A stretch of DNA of 64,000 nucleotides from Heliocidaris tuberculata (taxonomy: Eukaryota; Echinodermata; Echinoidea; Camarodonta; Echinometridae), in contig CM046838.1 in NCBI GenBank assembly GCA_025618425.1, positions 5,742,155 through 5,806,154 on the forward strand, read 5' to 3'. Positions 18,255 through 28,408 of this stretch are shown one piece after another. The notes beneath the pieces are model-generated. The model saw only the letters and a program-made list of their open reading frames with translations, had not been told where the DNA came from and ran no database searches. Positions within the stretch are counted from its first letter, which is position 1; every line of letters starts with the position of its first letter. Position numbers and translations under genes: made by a program.

Positions 18255-18545
18255 TTAAGGGTACGGATGAAGGTTCAAAATAATGTATGGAAAAATATTC
18301 TGTTCACAGCACGCCCAGTAAAAAAAATCGTTCTCAGGGGCATGTATCCAGGAACACTTCATCTCAGAAAATCGATCTCTGGGTTTTAAAGAGAAAATGA
18401 TCCAATTTTGGGGGATCGACGTTTGACAACCCCTTTCCAGCTGGTGTTTCCCCAATATTTCTTGTTTTGTAATGTTATACTACTTCCTTTTTACGAAAGT
18501 TTGGTGCGTGGGACGCGACTGAAAACAATGGTCTTGGTCAAATTG
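18255..18545 (+). repeat. Diverged copy of the core of the 45-48 kb palindrome
   Basis: ATCTCTGGGTTTTAAAGAGA, CCAATTTTGGGGGATCGACG, TTTGTAATGTTATACTACTT and AAAGTTTGGTGCGTGGG align in the same order with the right palindrome arm near 47250-47400 (TCTCTGGGCTTGAAGGGG, TTTGTAATGTCCAGTCATAC, AAAGTTTGGTGCATGGG). This shows that the palindrome core belongs to a dispersed family. Confidence 0.65.
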
Positions 18546-18830
18546 AATGGGCTTGTTGGGTGACATTTTTTCGTTCCTTTGAAGGCCAGGGGTGTGTTGG
18601 GTATTTTAATTAAAATTCCATATATTGTATAATCTAAACAATGTATCACAGTGTTATTCATATTTAACATTACTGTGTCATTTTAGGGTAAAATCACATG
18701 CGATATATTTTTAAATACTCCTCATGAATCTTGGCCCATTTGAAGATTTGTGAGCTCGAAGAAAATTTTCTTTCGGAGGTTTCCCAATGTTTTAAATATG
18801 TGAGGATAAGCTTTCCATTAAAGCTTTATG

Positions 18831-19988
18831 TAGCTGTCACACCTTGGCGTTTTAGCCAGGGTATGCCGACGTATCGAATACGCTGGCGTACGTCGAATAA
18901 GTTATCACTGGCTATGGGTAAGTTTTGTATAAGTTAAGAGCACACTGGTTGGTATACGTCGTAGTTCGGCGAGGTCGTCGCAAAATTTTGTGCATGCACA
19001 ACAAATTTCGACTTATGCCAGCCTATAGCTCATACGTCCCCCATACGCGGGCCATAAGTTATAGGTAAGTTATGCGATCGTTGACACACGTTACTTGTAA
19101 GTTACTGATAAATCGAAATACGTCGAGATAATGTCTAGCGTACCCAAAACTTATGAGTAACGTGCTTTGAATTAACCTATGTGTAACTTATATCGAACGT
19201 ATCTCAAACGCATCATGACGTATGTACGTATATAACGTGGTCCGTTTTTTTCTTCAATTTTGGGCGTATACATAGCGTATTCATAACGAGTTGGGCGTAT
19301 ACATAACGCATTAGTAACTTATACAGAACGTCTCGATAACTTATAGATAACTTATACCAACGAATGCTTAGCGTGTTGCTGACGTTCACAACTTACGCCC
19401 AACGATAGTCTAACTAATGCAAAGCGCGTGGCAGCGTATTGCCGACGATTACGTGTTGTAAACCTATAAACAGGCTGCCGCTCGACGATTTGAGAGCATT
19501 AGATTGTATTATTTTATATGATTAAAGTTTGTCTGTGCAAGAAAAATATTATTGGTGATAATAGTCTAAATTGACTGATTGCCATTTAACACGAATCATC
19601 AACAATAACAACAACGATTCAAATCATAACCGCACTCAGTGGCGGATCTACGGGGGGGGGGGGTTTAACCCCCCCCCCCCCCTTGGGCTGCCAAGTAAAC
19701 ATTTAATGTGCATAGGAAAACAAAAAAGAGAAAAAATAGAGCATGCAAGTATGCTTAAAATCGCAAGCTGGCAACCCTAAAAATGAAAAATCTCCCTACT
19801 GTGAGAGGGGGGTATCCCCCCTCCCACACCCTCCCCCCTCGCTCGCTTCGCTCGCTCTGGCTCGGTCGCTACGCTCCCTCGCAATACCCAGCTCAGCCCC
19901 TCAAACCCCCCCCCCCCCCCTTGGAAAAAAGCTAGATCCGTCCCTGGCACTAGACATCGTAGTATCAACATCACCGTCATGCCGAACA

Positions 19989-20022
<34 letters not shown>

Positions 20023-20370
20023 CATCTTGTACGAGAAGCAATTTCCTTTGATATATAACTTCGAAGTACGCTGCCAATACGCCATTATACGGTAGCTGTA
20101 AGTTAGAAACATGTTCTGTGGTCGTCCGGAACACGTCAAATACGTCTACATACGTCAATATGCGTTAGAGATAAGTTTGATATACGTTACACATAGGTTC
20201 AATGCACGTTACTCATAGGTTAGAAATAAGTTTGGGTACCAGAGTGCTCTTAACTTATACAAAACTTACCCATAACTTATTCGACGTACGGCCAGCGTAT
20301 TCGCCAAATTTTTCATACTTCGGCATACGTCGGCACACGCTCGCTAAATCGCCAACGGTCGCCTGAGGGA
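18831..20370. mobile_element. Long foldback element with arms of several hundred bp, split by a nested MITE
   Basis: The left arm (about 18831-19235) and right arm (about 20085-20370) are inverted copies. Examples: GTACGTCGAATAAGTTAT / ATAACTTATTCGACGTAC, GGGTAAGTTTTGTATAAGTT / AACTTATACAAAACTTACCC, AACCTATGTGTAACTTATAT / ATACGTTACACATAGGTT. Arms are composed of degenerate TAACTTAT, ACGTC and GCGTA words. The left end AGCTGTCACACCTTGGCG resembles the GGTCACAC end of the 9646 element. No transposase frame was seen. Confidence 0.8.
19637..19946 (+). mobile_element. MITE with CAGTGGCGGATCTA ends nested in the foldback element
   Basis: The left end CAGTGGCGGATCTACGGGG and right end GCTAGATCCGTCCCTG are imperfect inverted repeats. 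GCACT flanks both sides (19632-19636 and 19947-19951). The interior contains G and C homopolymer runs and a CTCGCTCGCTTCGCTCGCTC block. Confidence 0.75.
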
Positions 20371-20924
20371 CCTGCAACCATATTTATTGTGTATATATTA
20401 ATATATAACATTTATTGCCGTGGACAAAAGGATAACAAACCATTAATACACTGAGATACGATAACGTTGATGAGAAAGTGTAAGTAAGAACGAATAGTTA
20501 TTCATCCCAAAACGCTCTCTTAGTAGTCTTGTCTTTGTTGAATTTTATCACATACCATACCACTTTTGTTGGTATGAAATCGTCTGGAAAATGGATTATA
20601 TTTATTAATTTCATGTTTTATACAAAGTTCTAATTCTTCTTTACTTATTCTTACTTTACTTACTTTGTAATTTATCTGTATTTTGTGAAACTTTACCTTT
20701 CTTTATAGGTAAAAATCTAATATTGAAGCTATTTGTAAAATGATTCATCAACAAATAAAGACCTGTATTAGCTTATGAAATCATAAACATAACCAACGGA
20801 TTAAACATAAAAAAATTGCATAGTAAATAATGGTAATAAAAAGGGACCTTATCTTTATAATGGTTTCAGAAAGATTTTTTTTTTTTTTTGCATTACAGTC
20901 CATTTTTAGTCTACATTAAACCTA

Positions 20925-21097
20925 GAAAAGTTCTTTCCGTTGAAGTTTTATTCTTGATTTGTGATCCCATGTGATCTCCGAACAATTTCAGCTTTGTTGA
21001 AGCTGAAATTGTTCGGAGACCACATGGGATCACAAATCAAGAAGAAGAAGAAGAAGAAGAAAAAAAAAAACCTCAACGGAAAGAACTTGTCAAGGAT
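20925..21097. repeat. Near-perfect long hairpin
   Basis: The left arm CTTGATTTGTGATCCCATGT and GATCTCCGAACAATTTCAGC pairs with GCTGAAATTGTTCGGAGACC and ACATGGGATCACAAATCAAG, with a loop of only a few bases near 20995. Pairing extends outward through GTTCTTTCCGTTGA / TCAACGGAAAGAAC, interrupted by an (AAG)n tract in the right arm. Arms are about 70 nt. Confidence 0.9.
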
Positions 21098-21113
21098 CAT
21101 AAACTGTCAAGTC

Positions 21114-21389
21114 CAGGGGCGGCGCTACAGGGGGGGGGGGGGCAGGGGCGGCCGCCCCCTATCATTTTTCAAGCGAGCAAAAAAAAAAAAAAAAAAATAA
21201 AGAGGAAGAAGTGGGAAAAAAGGAGAAAGAGAAGGGGAAATGGAGAAGAGAAGGCTAGGCCATGCAATTATGACATAACTGTTATCATGGTTATAGTCCC
21301 ATTTGTTATTTCAAGACCCTCGACGTGCGACGTTGCTATGCGCGTCATTTTGCCCCCCCCCCTATTTAAATACCCTGGCGCCGCCCCTC
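21114..21389 (+). mobile_element. hAT-type MITE, copy 3
   Basis: Same ends and interior as 8642-8908, in the same orientation. Flanked by GTCAAGTC (21106-21113) and GTTAAGTC (21390-21397), an 8-bp target duplication with one mismatch. The last base of the element is C instead of G. Confidence 0.9.
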
Positions 21390-22484
21390 GTTAAGTCCAC
21401 TATTAATACTCTTTGTAGCCCTTTTAAAGTCTATCTGTAGTTTTATCTTATCACATGGTTCCCTTATTTCTAATTTTGTATAACTAGCACCATCGCAAAG
21501 ACTTTTGAAAAATCAACCTGAGGCTATTTTAATAGCAACACGATAAAAACTACTTTCGAAAAATAAACTCAAGGGCAATTTCAAAGGCCTATTGTACTGC
21601 CAATAGAAATCTTGTTCGGATTACGTAATACGCCATTGTAATGTTCGCTCATTTCTAAAGGTGATAGACAGGGCTATTGAAATAGACCGGTTTACTTAGT
21701 TATTCAAATTTATGGATGTTTCTTTCCGGAGGACCTAGTGACCAGGTATTCCACCAACCTGTTATTAATAAATGGACTACAATACTAGGAATCCAGTTTG
21801 CATACATTACTTGTTGGGCAAGCATTAAGTATTAAGTAATCCAAACATGGATTATATGGGATATACAATAAGGTATTTACATTGCCCTTGAGTTAATTTC
21901 TCGAAATCAATCGTGTTTACTGTTATAAAAGGTGCTTGTAACACATGTATCAGTGCAAACCATATACATGTTGGGAAGTCCATGGTATGTCCCAGACGTT
22001 AACAAGCATTGTATTGTGGAATTGAGAACATTAATTGACCAAAAAAATATCATTTTACTTGATATTTTGTCTGATCCAAGCTTAAGGAGGGCTACCAGCT
22101 TGATACAGACATTTGATATACTAAAATCTTAGATATGATGGGTAACATATATGGGACAAAATAGCTTGAAGTTGGACTGTCCTATGTATCTTTAGTAACA
22201 GATGAACCAATTCATTTTGACAATGTAGACCTGCATGCATGTATAGAAACCGTCAATTAAAGATCTATAATTATATCATTTTAACTTGGGTTTATAGTAT
22301 GCACTCATCAACGTCACGAATAAACTTCAAGAATACTCTTTTGACTGATGAATGGTCATTTTTTAAATTTTTTTTACAACGGAGGTAGCCAAATTCATCA
22401 CTTCTGTTGTCATTGTCACTGTGACCAGCAAAGCCGAGGGTTCAGCTTAAAATCATCATCAAGGGTAATAAACTTTTTTGGAGC

Positions 22485-22640
22485 ACACTGGGGGTGTTTC
22501 ATCAAGTGTCTTGTCGGTGATTTTTACCGACAAATTTACTCTCAGCCAGTCAGATGCAAGGATTTCAGTAGCTTATAACAGTTATTGCAACTTGTCATTG
22601 ATCATGTTGATGACAAGTTTTATGAACAGGGCCCTGATGT
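22485..22640. mobile_element. Short MITE-like inverted repeat
   Basis: GGGGGTGTTTCATCAAGTGTCTTGTC at the left and GACAAGTTTTATGAACAGGGCCC at the right are imperfect inverted ends. There is no coding capacity. The rest of 21950-22485 shows nothing recognisable. Confidence 0.5.
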
Positions 22641-22994
22641 ACTGCTAGTAGTGTCAGTCGAAACCTATGGTCGAAACCCTAGACCTACCAGGATTGACAG
22701 GTATAGGATTGACTGAATCCTCCATTTGAAGGAACTTGTGATCTTTATGCCAGAAGAAATCATACAACAGACTTGAACTAGTGAAAAGGGAGCTTATTTA
22801 GGAATCGGGTTCATTTGTAAACTCAGTACTCAGAAAAAAGGGAGGCCGATGAAAACAAAGCAAGGAATATCTCGATTTTTGTTTTTCAACGTAGATTGAA
22901 TGGAAAAAATACCCGTGATCGACAAATAAATCTTAAGAACTTATCAAAGCTTCTCAGTTTTTTTTTCTTCCAAAAGGACGACACGATAACAGTT

Positions 22995-23150
22995 TTATAA
23001 TAAAAATAACAAAGAACATATATGGAATTTGAAGGAGTCATGTAAACTCCATCGTCATTTTGTTGTAAAATTTCAGCCTGACGATGGAGTTTGCATGACT
23101 CCGAAACATGTACCATTCCTTCAAATGCTATGTCTTCTTTGTTCTTGTCA
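22995..23150. repeat. Foldback hairpin repeat
   Basis: GGAGTCATGTAAACTCCATCGTC pairs with GACGATGGAGTTTGCATGACTCC. The outer flanks pair more loosely (AACAAAGAACATATATGGAA against TTCAAATGCTATG...TTTGTTCTTGT). Confidence 0.75.
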
Positions 23151-23389
23151 GTTTTACTTTAAAATATGTTTATGGAACGAGAGGAGCTAGAAGAGGAAGA
23201 AGATGGGTAATTTGGATGGACATAATCATGGCTTGAAGAGAGAAGCGCAAAGGGCCAGGGGATGGAATTCGATAAAAGGGTAGAGACAGAGAGCTTACTG
23301 ATGTATATTGATATTATTACTGAGCCTTGCTCAGACCCACGTTTGTCCCTCTTGACCCATGTGTATTAAATGGGTAACCGGCAATACCT

Positions 23390-23885
23390 ATACGTTCATA
23401 CGAGACTTGTGGTTTCGAAACTTTAAGTTAATGAAACAACGACTTAATTACTAACTACGACGAGGGTTCACACGGGCCCGAGACAACGATACTCGTTGTT
23501 TTGAAACTACAAACCGAGCGATCGTCGTTATTAACACCGGAAGTAGATACCGATTATGTGTACAATACACATACAGATCCTGTGTTCATAATTCGTGGGA
23601 AGGGTATGACCCGGAAGTTTAACATGAACAGAGAGGTTGCTAAACTTTCTAAACTTTAAAAAGTTCATTCTGTCCACACGGTCAGAAACTGCGACGGAGA
23701 ACCCCCCCCCCCCCCCCCCCCGCTCGTAGTTTCGGCGTTAACCGCGAGCTCGCTTGTGTTTCTGGTTCTAGAACTACAAGTAAACTTTAAGTTTCGAAGC
23801 TACGAGTCTGTTCAGACGGTCTGAAAGTACAAGATAACTACAAGTTAACTAAAAGTTTAGAAACTACAAGTGAAACTTCAAATAA
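23390..23885. mobile_element. Foldback-like repeat with AAACTACAAG words
   Basis: The left side has ACTTGTGGTTTCGAAACTTT and GAGGGTTCACACGGG. The right side has inverted material (TAAGTTTCGAAGCTACGAG, CTGTTCAGACGG, AAACTACAAGTGAAAC). The centre holds a poly-C run. Word-based degenerate structure as in the 9646 and 18831 elements; boundaries are approximate. Confidence 0.45.
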
Positions 23886-24014
23886 AAATAATTGCATGAC
23901 CCACAGGAAGAACAGCATTAAATACTGATGAGGGTTATAAGATTATCATTATTATTATTATTATTATAGTTGTAGAACAACACGATCGTCAAAGCCAATA
24001 GACACTGGACCAAG

Positions 24015-24090
24015 TGAGAGAGAGAGAGAAAGAAAGAGGGAGGGGAGGGAGAGCTAGAGAAACGAAGAGAGCGGGAGAGAGAGAGAGAGA
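24015..24090. repeat. (AG)n-rich microsatellite
   Basis: Interrupted GAGAGA / AAAGAG tract followed by TACATGTACATGTACATG. Confidence 0.85.
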
Positions 24091-24197
24091 ACACTACATG
24101 TACATGTACATGTGGCTACAGACACAGAAAGAGATAAAACAGACATTAGGCATAGGCAAACTTCAAAAGGCCACTGAATTTTACATATACTTCACAA

Positions 24198-24341
24198 TAT
24201 TATGTTTGAGTCCAAATAATCAAAAGTTAACACAGGAATTCCAGTTCGAACTGCACATTTAATATGGCGAATCAGATCTACAATAAGGGGACTACGCCCT
24301 CTGTCGACATAACATGTATAGTTTGGATTTCAAACACAACA
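24198..24341 (-). repeat. 3' LTR of the Gypsy element
   Basis: Identical by eye to 28409-28552, including the LTR ends. It abuts the CACAA duplication at 24193-24197. Confidence 0.93.
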
Positions 24342-24362
24342 TATTTTCCCCCCTTTTAAGAT
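24342..24362 (-). promoter_or_regulatory. Polypurine tract of the Gypsy element
   Basis: The minus strand reads AAAAGGGGGGAAAATA immediately before the 3' LTR, the expected position and composition of the plus-strand primer used in reverse transcription. Confidence 0.85.
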
Positions 24363-24533
24363 GAATGGATTATGACTGTTTCAAAATAAATGTCCAGAAA
24401 TATTCCCAATATTAACTTGAGTTCACTATGTAGATGGTTAGACAAAGTATCCAAAATATAGCCAAAATACATATACATGTATCCACTTATCCAGTTAAGT
24501 TTCAGTGATTTTGTATTTTGCTCACTTCATGGT

Positions 24534-25553
24534 TTAAACATAATCGTTGAGATACCTAGGTTGTTGTCGCATTCTTTGTGAGCGACGAAGAGGTTGCTGT
24601 GGCTGTTGGAGGTCATTTCCTTCCTGACGGTGGTCGACCTTGTCATCGTCAAAGACGAACTGGTCATCGCTCAGATCACTAAAGCTTCCAGGACGGCTTG
24701 CGATTAGTCGTCGCACATTCCACCGTGTGTCGTCGTGTAAGAGGAATGAGCTTGGACCTAGCCTCTTGATGATCTGCTTTGGTGATGAGAACGAAGACGC
24801 TAGTTTGTGCGAGCGACTTGGGCGCTTGATACGAACCCAGTCTCCGACCTCGAATTTCGCAGGTCTCGCGTTTCGACGTTTGTCGGTGTACGCTTTCGCT
24901 CGCTTTTGTTTCACTGCGATTTCTTTCGCTTTCTCGGTGACTTTCGCTGATGGTGGAGTAGGTGGTTGGAGGATGTTGAGGGGCATTCTCAGGTTCCTGC
25001 CAATCATGAGCTTCGCTGGCGTTTCGCCGGTCAGCGAATGAGGTGTGGATCGGTATGTACGCAGACATATCTGGATCGCTTGAGCAAAGGTTTTCCCTTC
25101 TGACATGCTAGCTTTCACGCTCTCCTTGATTACGCGATTGAATCGCTCAACACCTCTGTTTGACTGCGGATTATAGCGAGACGTGCGATGGTGGCGTATG
25201 TCGTAGTGGGCAAGGAACTCAGCGAACTCCGTTGAAACGAACTGAGGTCCATTGTCTGTTGTCACGTGTCGAGGCAGACCCCACTTTGTGAAAAGCTTCT
25301 CAAGGATCGCTATGACTGACTTTGTGGTGACCGAACTTGTAGCAGCTATTTCCGGCCATTTGCTATGTAGGTCGTGGACTACTAGAAGGAACCGCTGACT
25401 ACTCGGCGCTGCGACAACTTCTCCGAAGATGTCTACTTGAATGGATTGCCATGGTTCTGTAGGCCATGGCGTCGGCTGTAATGGTGCGGGGCGAGGAATC
25501 GCGGATTTTTCGCTCAGCGTACAGCTCTCACAACTCTTTACGAATTCCTCAAT
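24534..25553 (-). CDS. pol: Gypsy integrase core and C-terminal domain (downstream of the premature stop)
   Basis: The frame is open from just after the TGA. It includes KSCESC (zinc-finger cysteines), VDIFGEVV with the first catalytic Asp, TTDNGPQF with the second, and NRGVERFNR with the Glu of the DDE triad. The C-terminal part has VGDWVRIKRP and RLGPSSFLL, the GPY/F-type module. It has no proper initiation codon, so it is expressed only as part of a readthrough or parental polyprotein. It ends with the Gln-rich stretch NDLQQPQQPLRRSQRMRQQP. Confidence 0.9.
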   Translation of the reverse strand: MEEFVKSCESCTLSEKSAIPRPAPLQPTPWPTEPWQSIQVDIFGEVVAAPSSQRFLLVVHDLHSKWPEIAATSSVTTKSVIAILEKLFTKWGLPRHVTTDNGPQFVSTEFAEFLAHYDIRHHRTSRYNPQSNRGVERFNRVIKESVKASMSEGKTFAQAIQICLRTYRSTPHSLTGETPAKLMIGRNLRMPLNILQPPTPPSAKVTEKAKEIAVKQKRAKAYTDKRRNARPAKFEVGDWVRIKRPSRSHKLASSFSSPKQIIKRLGPSSFLLHDDTRWNVRRLIASRPGSFSDLSDDQFVFDDDKVDHRQEGNDLQQPQQPLRRSQRMRQQPRYLNDYV

Positions 25554-26960
25554 TCACGTGTCGATACTAGGCCACCAGACTGTTTCGCGACACCGCTGCT
25601 TCATCTTGACTATGCCTGGGTGACCATCGTGTGCGACCTGGATGATGCGATGTTGCAACGATTTCGGGATGACCGCTTGAGTACCGCGTGCAATACAAAC
25701 GTCGTCGAATACTGCGAGTTCGTGTCTGATGCGGTAGTACGGTTTCAGATCTTCACCCATGTTGTGAGGCCATTCTGTCTTCATGTACTGACAGACCTGT
25801 TTCAGCGTTTCATCAGTAGCTGATTCTGTGATGAGCTCTTCTCGTGAGACTAAGTGTGCGATCGCGTGCGACATGACGGCGAGAACATAGTCTTCTGTGT
25901 CGTTCGTAGCGTCAATGTTGCTATCGCTAGTGGGCGTGATGCGACTTAGCATGTCGGCGACTCTGTTGCGTTTACCCGAGAGGTACTCCACATCGAAATT
26001 ATACTGGTGAAGTCGGTCAGACCAGCGATAAATGCGTAGTGGGCGGTGACCTGACCCGGTTGTGCTTAGCAATGTTGTTAGGGCTTGATGGTCTGTACGG
26101 AGAGTGAATCTGCGACCATACAAGTACATATGCCAATGTTCACAGGCATACACACAAGCGAGGGCTTCCCGCTCTCCTGTTAAGTACTTGCGCTCGGTGC
26201 TGCTCAATGCGTGTGACGCGAACGCGACTGGACGCTCTTCTCCACTGATCAATTGCGACAGCACAGCTCCCACTGCGATACCTGATGCATCTGTAGTGAC
26301 GAATGTCTCCGCATTTGGATCAAAGTGCGCGAGTATAGGTGGTGAAATCATCATTGACTTGAGCGTGTCGAATGCGTGTTGCTGTCTGTCAGACCATTCC
26401 CATGGTGTGTCGCTGCGCAACAATTTCTGCAAAGGCTCAACGATCACTGCGTATTGCGGAACGAACTTGCGATAGAAATTCGTTGTGCCAAGGAACGAGG
26501 CGAGCTGCTTCGCGTTCTCAGGGACATCTAGCTTACGGATAGCTTCGACGTTGTCAAGCTTAGGTTCCACTCCAGTCGCTGAGACTTTGTAGCCTAAGAA
26601 ATCTACTGCGGATGCTGCGAATGTGCACTTCTCCCTGTTGAGCGTGAGGTTGTGTTTCGCGAACCTAGCGAGAACGTCGTTCAACCGCTTATCGTGCTCT
26701 TGCATGTCGCGACCATGAATGACGACATCATCTAAGAGGTTGACAGCTCCCTCACACTCTGCGAGAATTGAAGAGACTATCTTCTGAAATGCACTAGGTG
26801 CCGAACTAAGACCATACGGCATGCGTTTGTACTGGAATACACCATCATGTGTAATGAATGCAGTAAGGTATCGGCTGTGTTCTGCGAGTGGAATCTGAAG
26901 GTAGCTCCTGCGCATGTCGAGCTTCGTGAAAATAGTCGAGCCATGAAACGACGCGGACAG
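25554..26960 (-). CDS. pol: Gypsy reverse transcriptase, RNase H and integrase zinc domain (interrupted)
   Basis: The frame resumes at about 26960 with GSTIFTKLDMRRSYLQ, which carries the first catalytic Asp. Then KRMPYGLSSAPSAFQ, the palm box LLDDVVIHG, an RNase H (FVTTDASGIAVGAVLSQ, TLRTDHQALTTLL) and the start of integrase (HDGHPGIVKMKQRC, WWPSIDT). It ends at a TGA near 25555 where homologues continue, and the same frame stays open downstream with IEEFVKSCESC. A CGA-to-TGA transition at a CpG would explain the stop (inference). It runs in a different frame from the gag/protease ORF because of the deletion near 26955. Confidence 0.9.
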   Translation of the reverse strand: MSASFHGSTIFTKLDMRRSYLQIPLAEHSRYLTAFITHDGVFQYKRMPYGLSSAPSAFQKIVSSILAECEGAVNLLDDVVIHGRDMQEHDKRLNDVLARFAKHNLTLNREKCTFAASAVDFLGYKVSATGVEPKLDNVEAIRKLDVPENAKQLASFLGTTNFYRKFVPQYAVIVEPLQKLLRSDTPWEWSDRQQHAFDTLKSMMISPPILAHFDPNAETFVTTDASGIAVGAVLSQLISGEERPVAFASHALSSTERKYLTGEREALACVYACEHWHMYLYGRRFTLRTDHQALTTLLSTTGSGHRPLRIYRWSDRLHQYNFDVEYLSGKRNRVADMLSRITPTSDSNIDATNDTEDYVLAVMSHAIAHLVSREELITESATDETLKQVCQYMKTEWPHNMGEDLKPYYRIRHELAVFDDVCIARGTQAVIPKSLQHRIIQVAHDGHPGIVKMKQRCRETVWWPSIDT

Positions 26961-28407
26961 CTCTTGGATTCTTCCGGCGTGCTATCACGAGATTGGATAC
27001 CCACGGTGAGGAATCTACGCGTTCGATGATATCTTCGCTTTCGAGACGGCGTAGTTCTGCAGACACTTCCTCGCGGACTGCAAACGGTAGACGGCGTAAG
27101 CTTTGTGAAACTGGACGCACTGACTGGTCTACCCGTGGTGCATGACAGTACCCTGTAACCACTCCGAAGTTCGCAAACAGGGATGCATACTCTGCCATAT
27201 GGGAGGTGATGGTGTTGACCTGCTCACCTGAGGGGTCACAGAGGCGGAATCCCAGCACGTCAAATAAGTCAACCCCAAGGAGGCTCTTACCCTTCGCAAC
27301 GTAGATCAGACAACTGTCAGCGGTTGTGTCCTTGTAACGAACGGGCAGTTTGACGCAACCTTGCACAGAAATCGACTTGTCGGGGTACGAAGTCAAGTTG
27401 ACGGGTGCTGGTGTTAGCGGAACTGTGGAGAAGTAACGCTTGTAGATCAAATCGTTGATGATCGTGACACTTGACCCTACGTCGATCAAGAAATTGAGTG
27501 GTACGCCATTCACTTCAAGTTCACAATACTTGAAGTCACCACCACTCCCAACACTGTACACGAAAGCTGAATGTTCCTTCTCAGATGCACTGGTATCTTG
27601 TTCAACATGTCGAACACTTTGGCCCTTTGAGCGGCACATCTGCGCGAAATGATTCAATTTCGCACACGCTCGACACTTCTTGCCATTTGCAGGGCATGCA
27701 CTTCTGTCTTTTGTGTGTGTCCTTCCGCAGTTTCTGCATTCGAAGTGTTGCGGCTTGGCTTGCGACTTTGGACGGTAGCCTTTCTTGGACACACCCTGTA
27801 CTCGTGCTTCAGCCGAGGATGGTGTCGCAGTAAAAGCACTCTGGCTCAGTGTTTTAGAATCAAGAAGGGCAGCTTCAACATTCTGTGCAACAGTAACAGC
27901 TTTCTCTAGTGACAAATCATCATTCTCCATCAACAGTCTCTCTCTAATACGTGGTGTACTAGTTTTCTCAATGAGTTGGTCCCTAATAAGTTCATCTTTA
28001 AGGGTCCCGAACTTACATGTAGATGCTAACTGCTGCAATGCAGCCACATACTGCTTGACAGGCTCCCCGTTACCTTGAGCCCTTTTCCTGAAATTATAGC
28101 GTTCAATCATCACACTCTTCTTAGGACCAAAGTACTTTGCAAGCACCTCAACAACATCACTGTATTTGCTTAGGGACTCACCACTGTTCTCTGCGAGCTG
28201 ATCGAGAACCCTCTGTCCTTCTCCGCCCAAGCAGTGGGCGAGTATAGCTCGCTTCCGCTCTGGCGAGGCGGAATCCAAGCCAGCAGCTAACAAGTATGTT
28301 TCGAACGTCGAAATCCATCTCTCCCAGGGAGTAACAGGGTCTCCTGGGGTGGCCAAAAAAGGCGCTGGGGCCGGTAGATTCAAAGCTGTGGCCATTCTCG
28401 TCGCCAC
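26845..28407 (-). CDS. gag-pol: Gypsy gag, protease and start of reverse transcriptase (frame ends at an internal deletion)
   Basis: One open frame of about 520 codons. The N-terminal capsid-like region (PWERWISTFETYLLAAG) is followed by two zinc knuckles (CRNCGRTHTKDRSAC, CRACAKLNHFAQMC) near residues 223-262. A retropepsin follows with DVGSSVTII at its active site and LLGVD in its C-terminal part; the usual motif is D-T/S-G, so Val here is unusual. The frame then enters RT (RRLPFAVREEVSAEL, SPWVSNLVIARRKNP) and is lost after AVRV, where a stretch of the fingers domain is deleted; the last roughly 35 codons are out of frame. The first codon listed is GTG, and the true initiation site is uncertain. 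Confidence 0.88.
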   Translation of the reverse strand: MATRMATALNLPAPAPFLATPGDPVTPWERWISTFETYLLAAGLDSASPERKRAILAHCLGGEGQRVLDQLAENSGESLSKYSDVVEVLAKYFGPKKSVMIERYNFRKRAQGNGEPVKQYVAALQQLASTCKFGTLKDELIRDQLIEKTSTPRIRERLLMENDDLSLEKAVTVAQNVEAALLDSKTLSQSAFTATPSSAEARVQGVSKKGYRPKSQAKPQHFECRNCGRTHTKDRSACPANGKKCRACAKLNHFAQMCRSKGQSVRHVEQDTSASEKEHSAFVYSVGSGGDFKYCELEVNGVPLNFLIDVGSSVTIINDLIYKRYFSTVPLTPAPVNLTSYPDKSISVQGCVKLPVRYKDTTADSCLIYVAKGKSLLGVDLFDVLGFRLCDPSGEQVNTITSHMAEYASLFANFGVVTGYCHAPRVDQSVRPVSQSLRRLPFAVREEVSAELRRLESEDIIERVDSSPWVSNLVIARRKNPRAVRVVSWLDYFHEARHAQELPSDSTRRTQPIPYCIHYT

Positions 28408-28408
28408 A

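Larger units (their letters stand above)
20490..21950 (+). repeat. Dispersed repeat family, copy 2, interrupted by a hairpin and a MITE
   Basis: Collinear with 11771-12440. The interruptions are the inverted repeat at 20925-21097 and the hAT MITE at 21114-21389. The collinear blocks resume at about 21480 (AAAAATCAACCTGAGGC) and end near 21945 (TTGAGTTAATTTCTCGAAATC). Confidence 0.7.

Noticed and set aside
24640..28078. Plus-strand frames of 60-133 codons across the Gypsy element
   Set aside because: They are antisense shadows of gag-pol, whose motifs are unambiguous on the minus strand.
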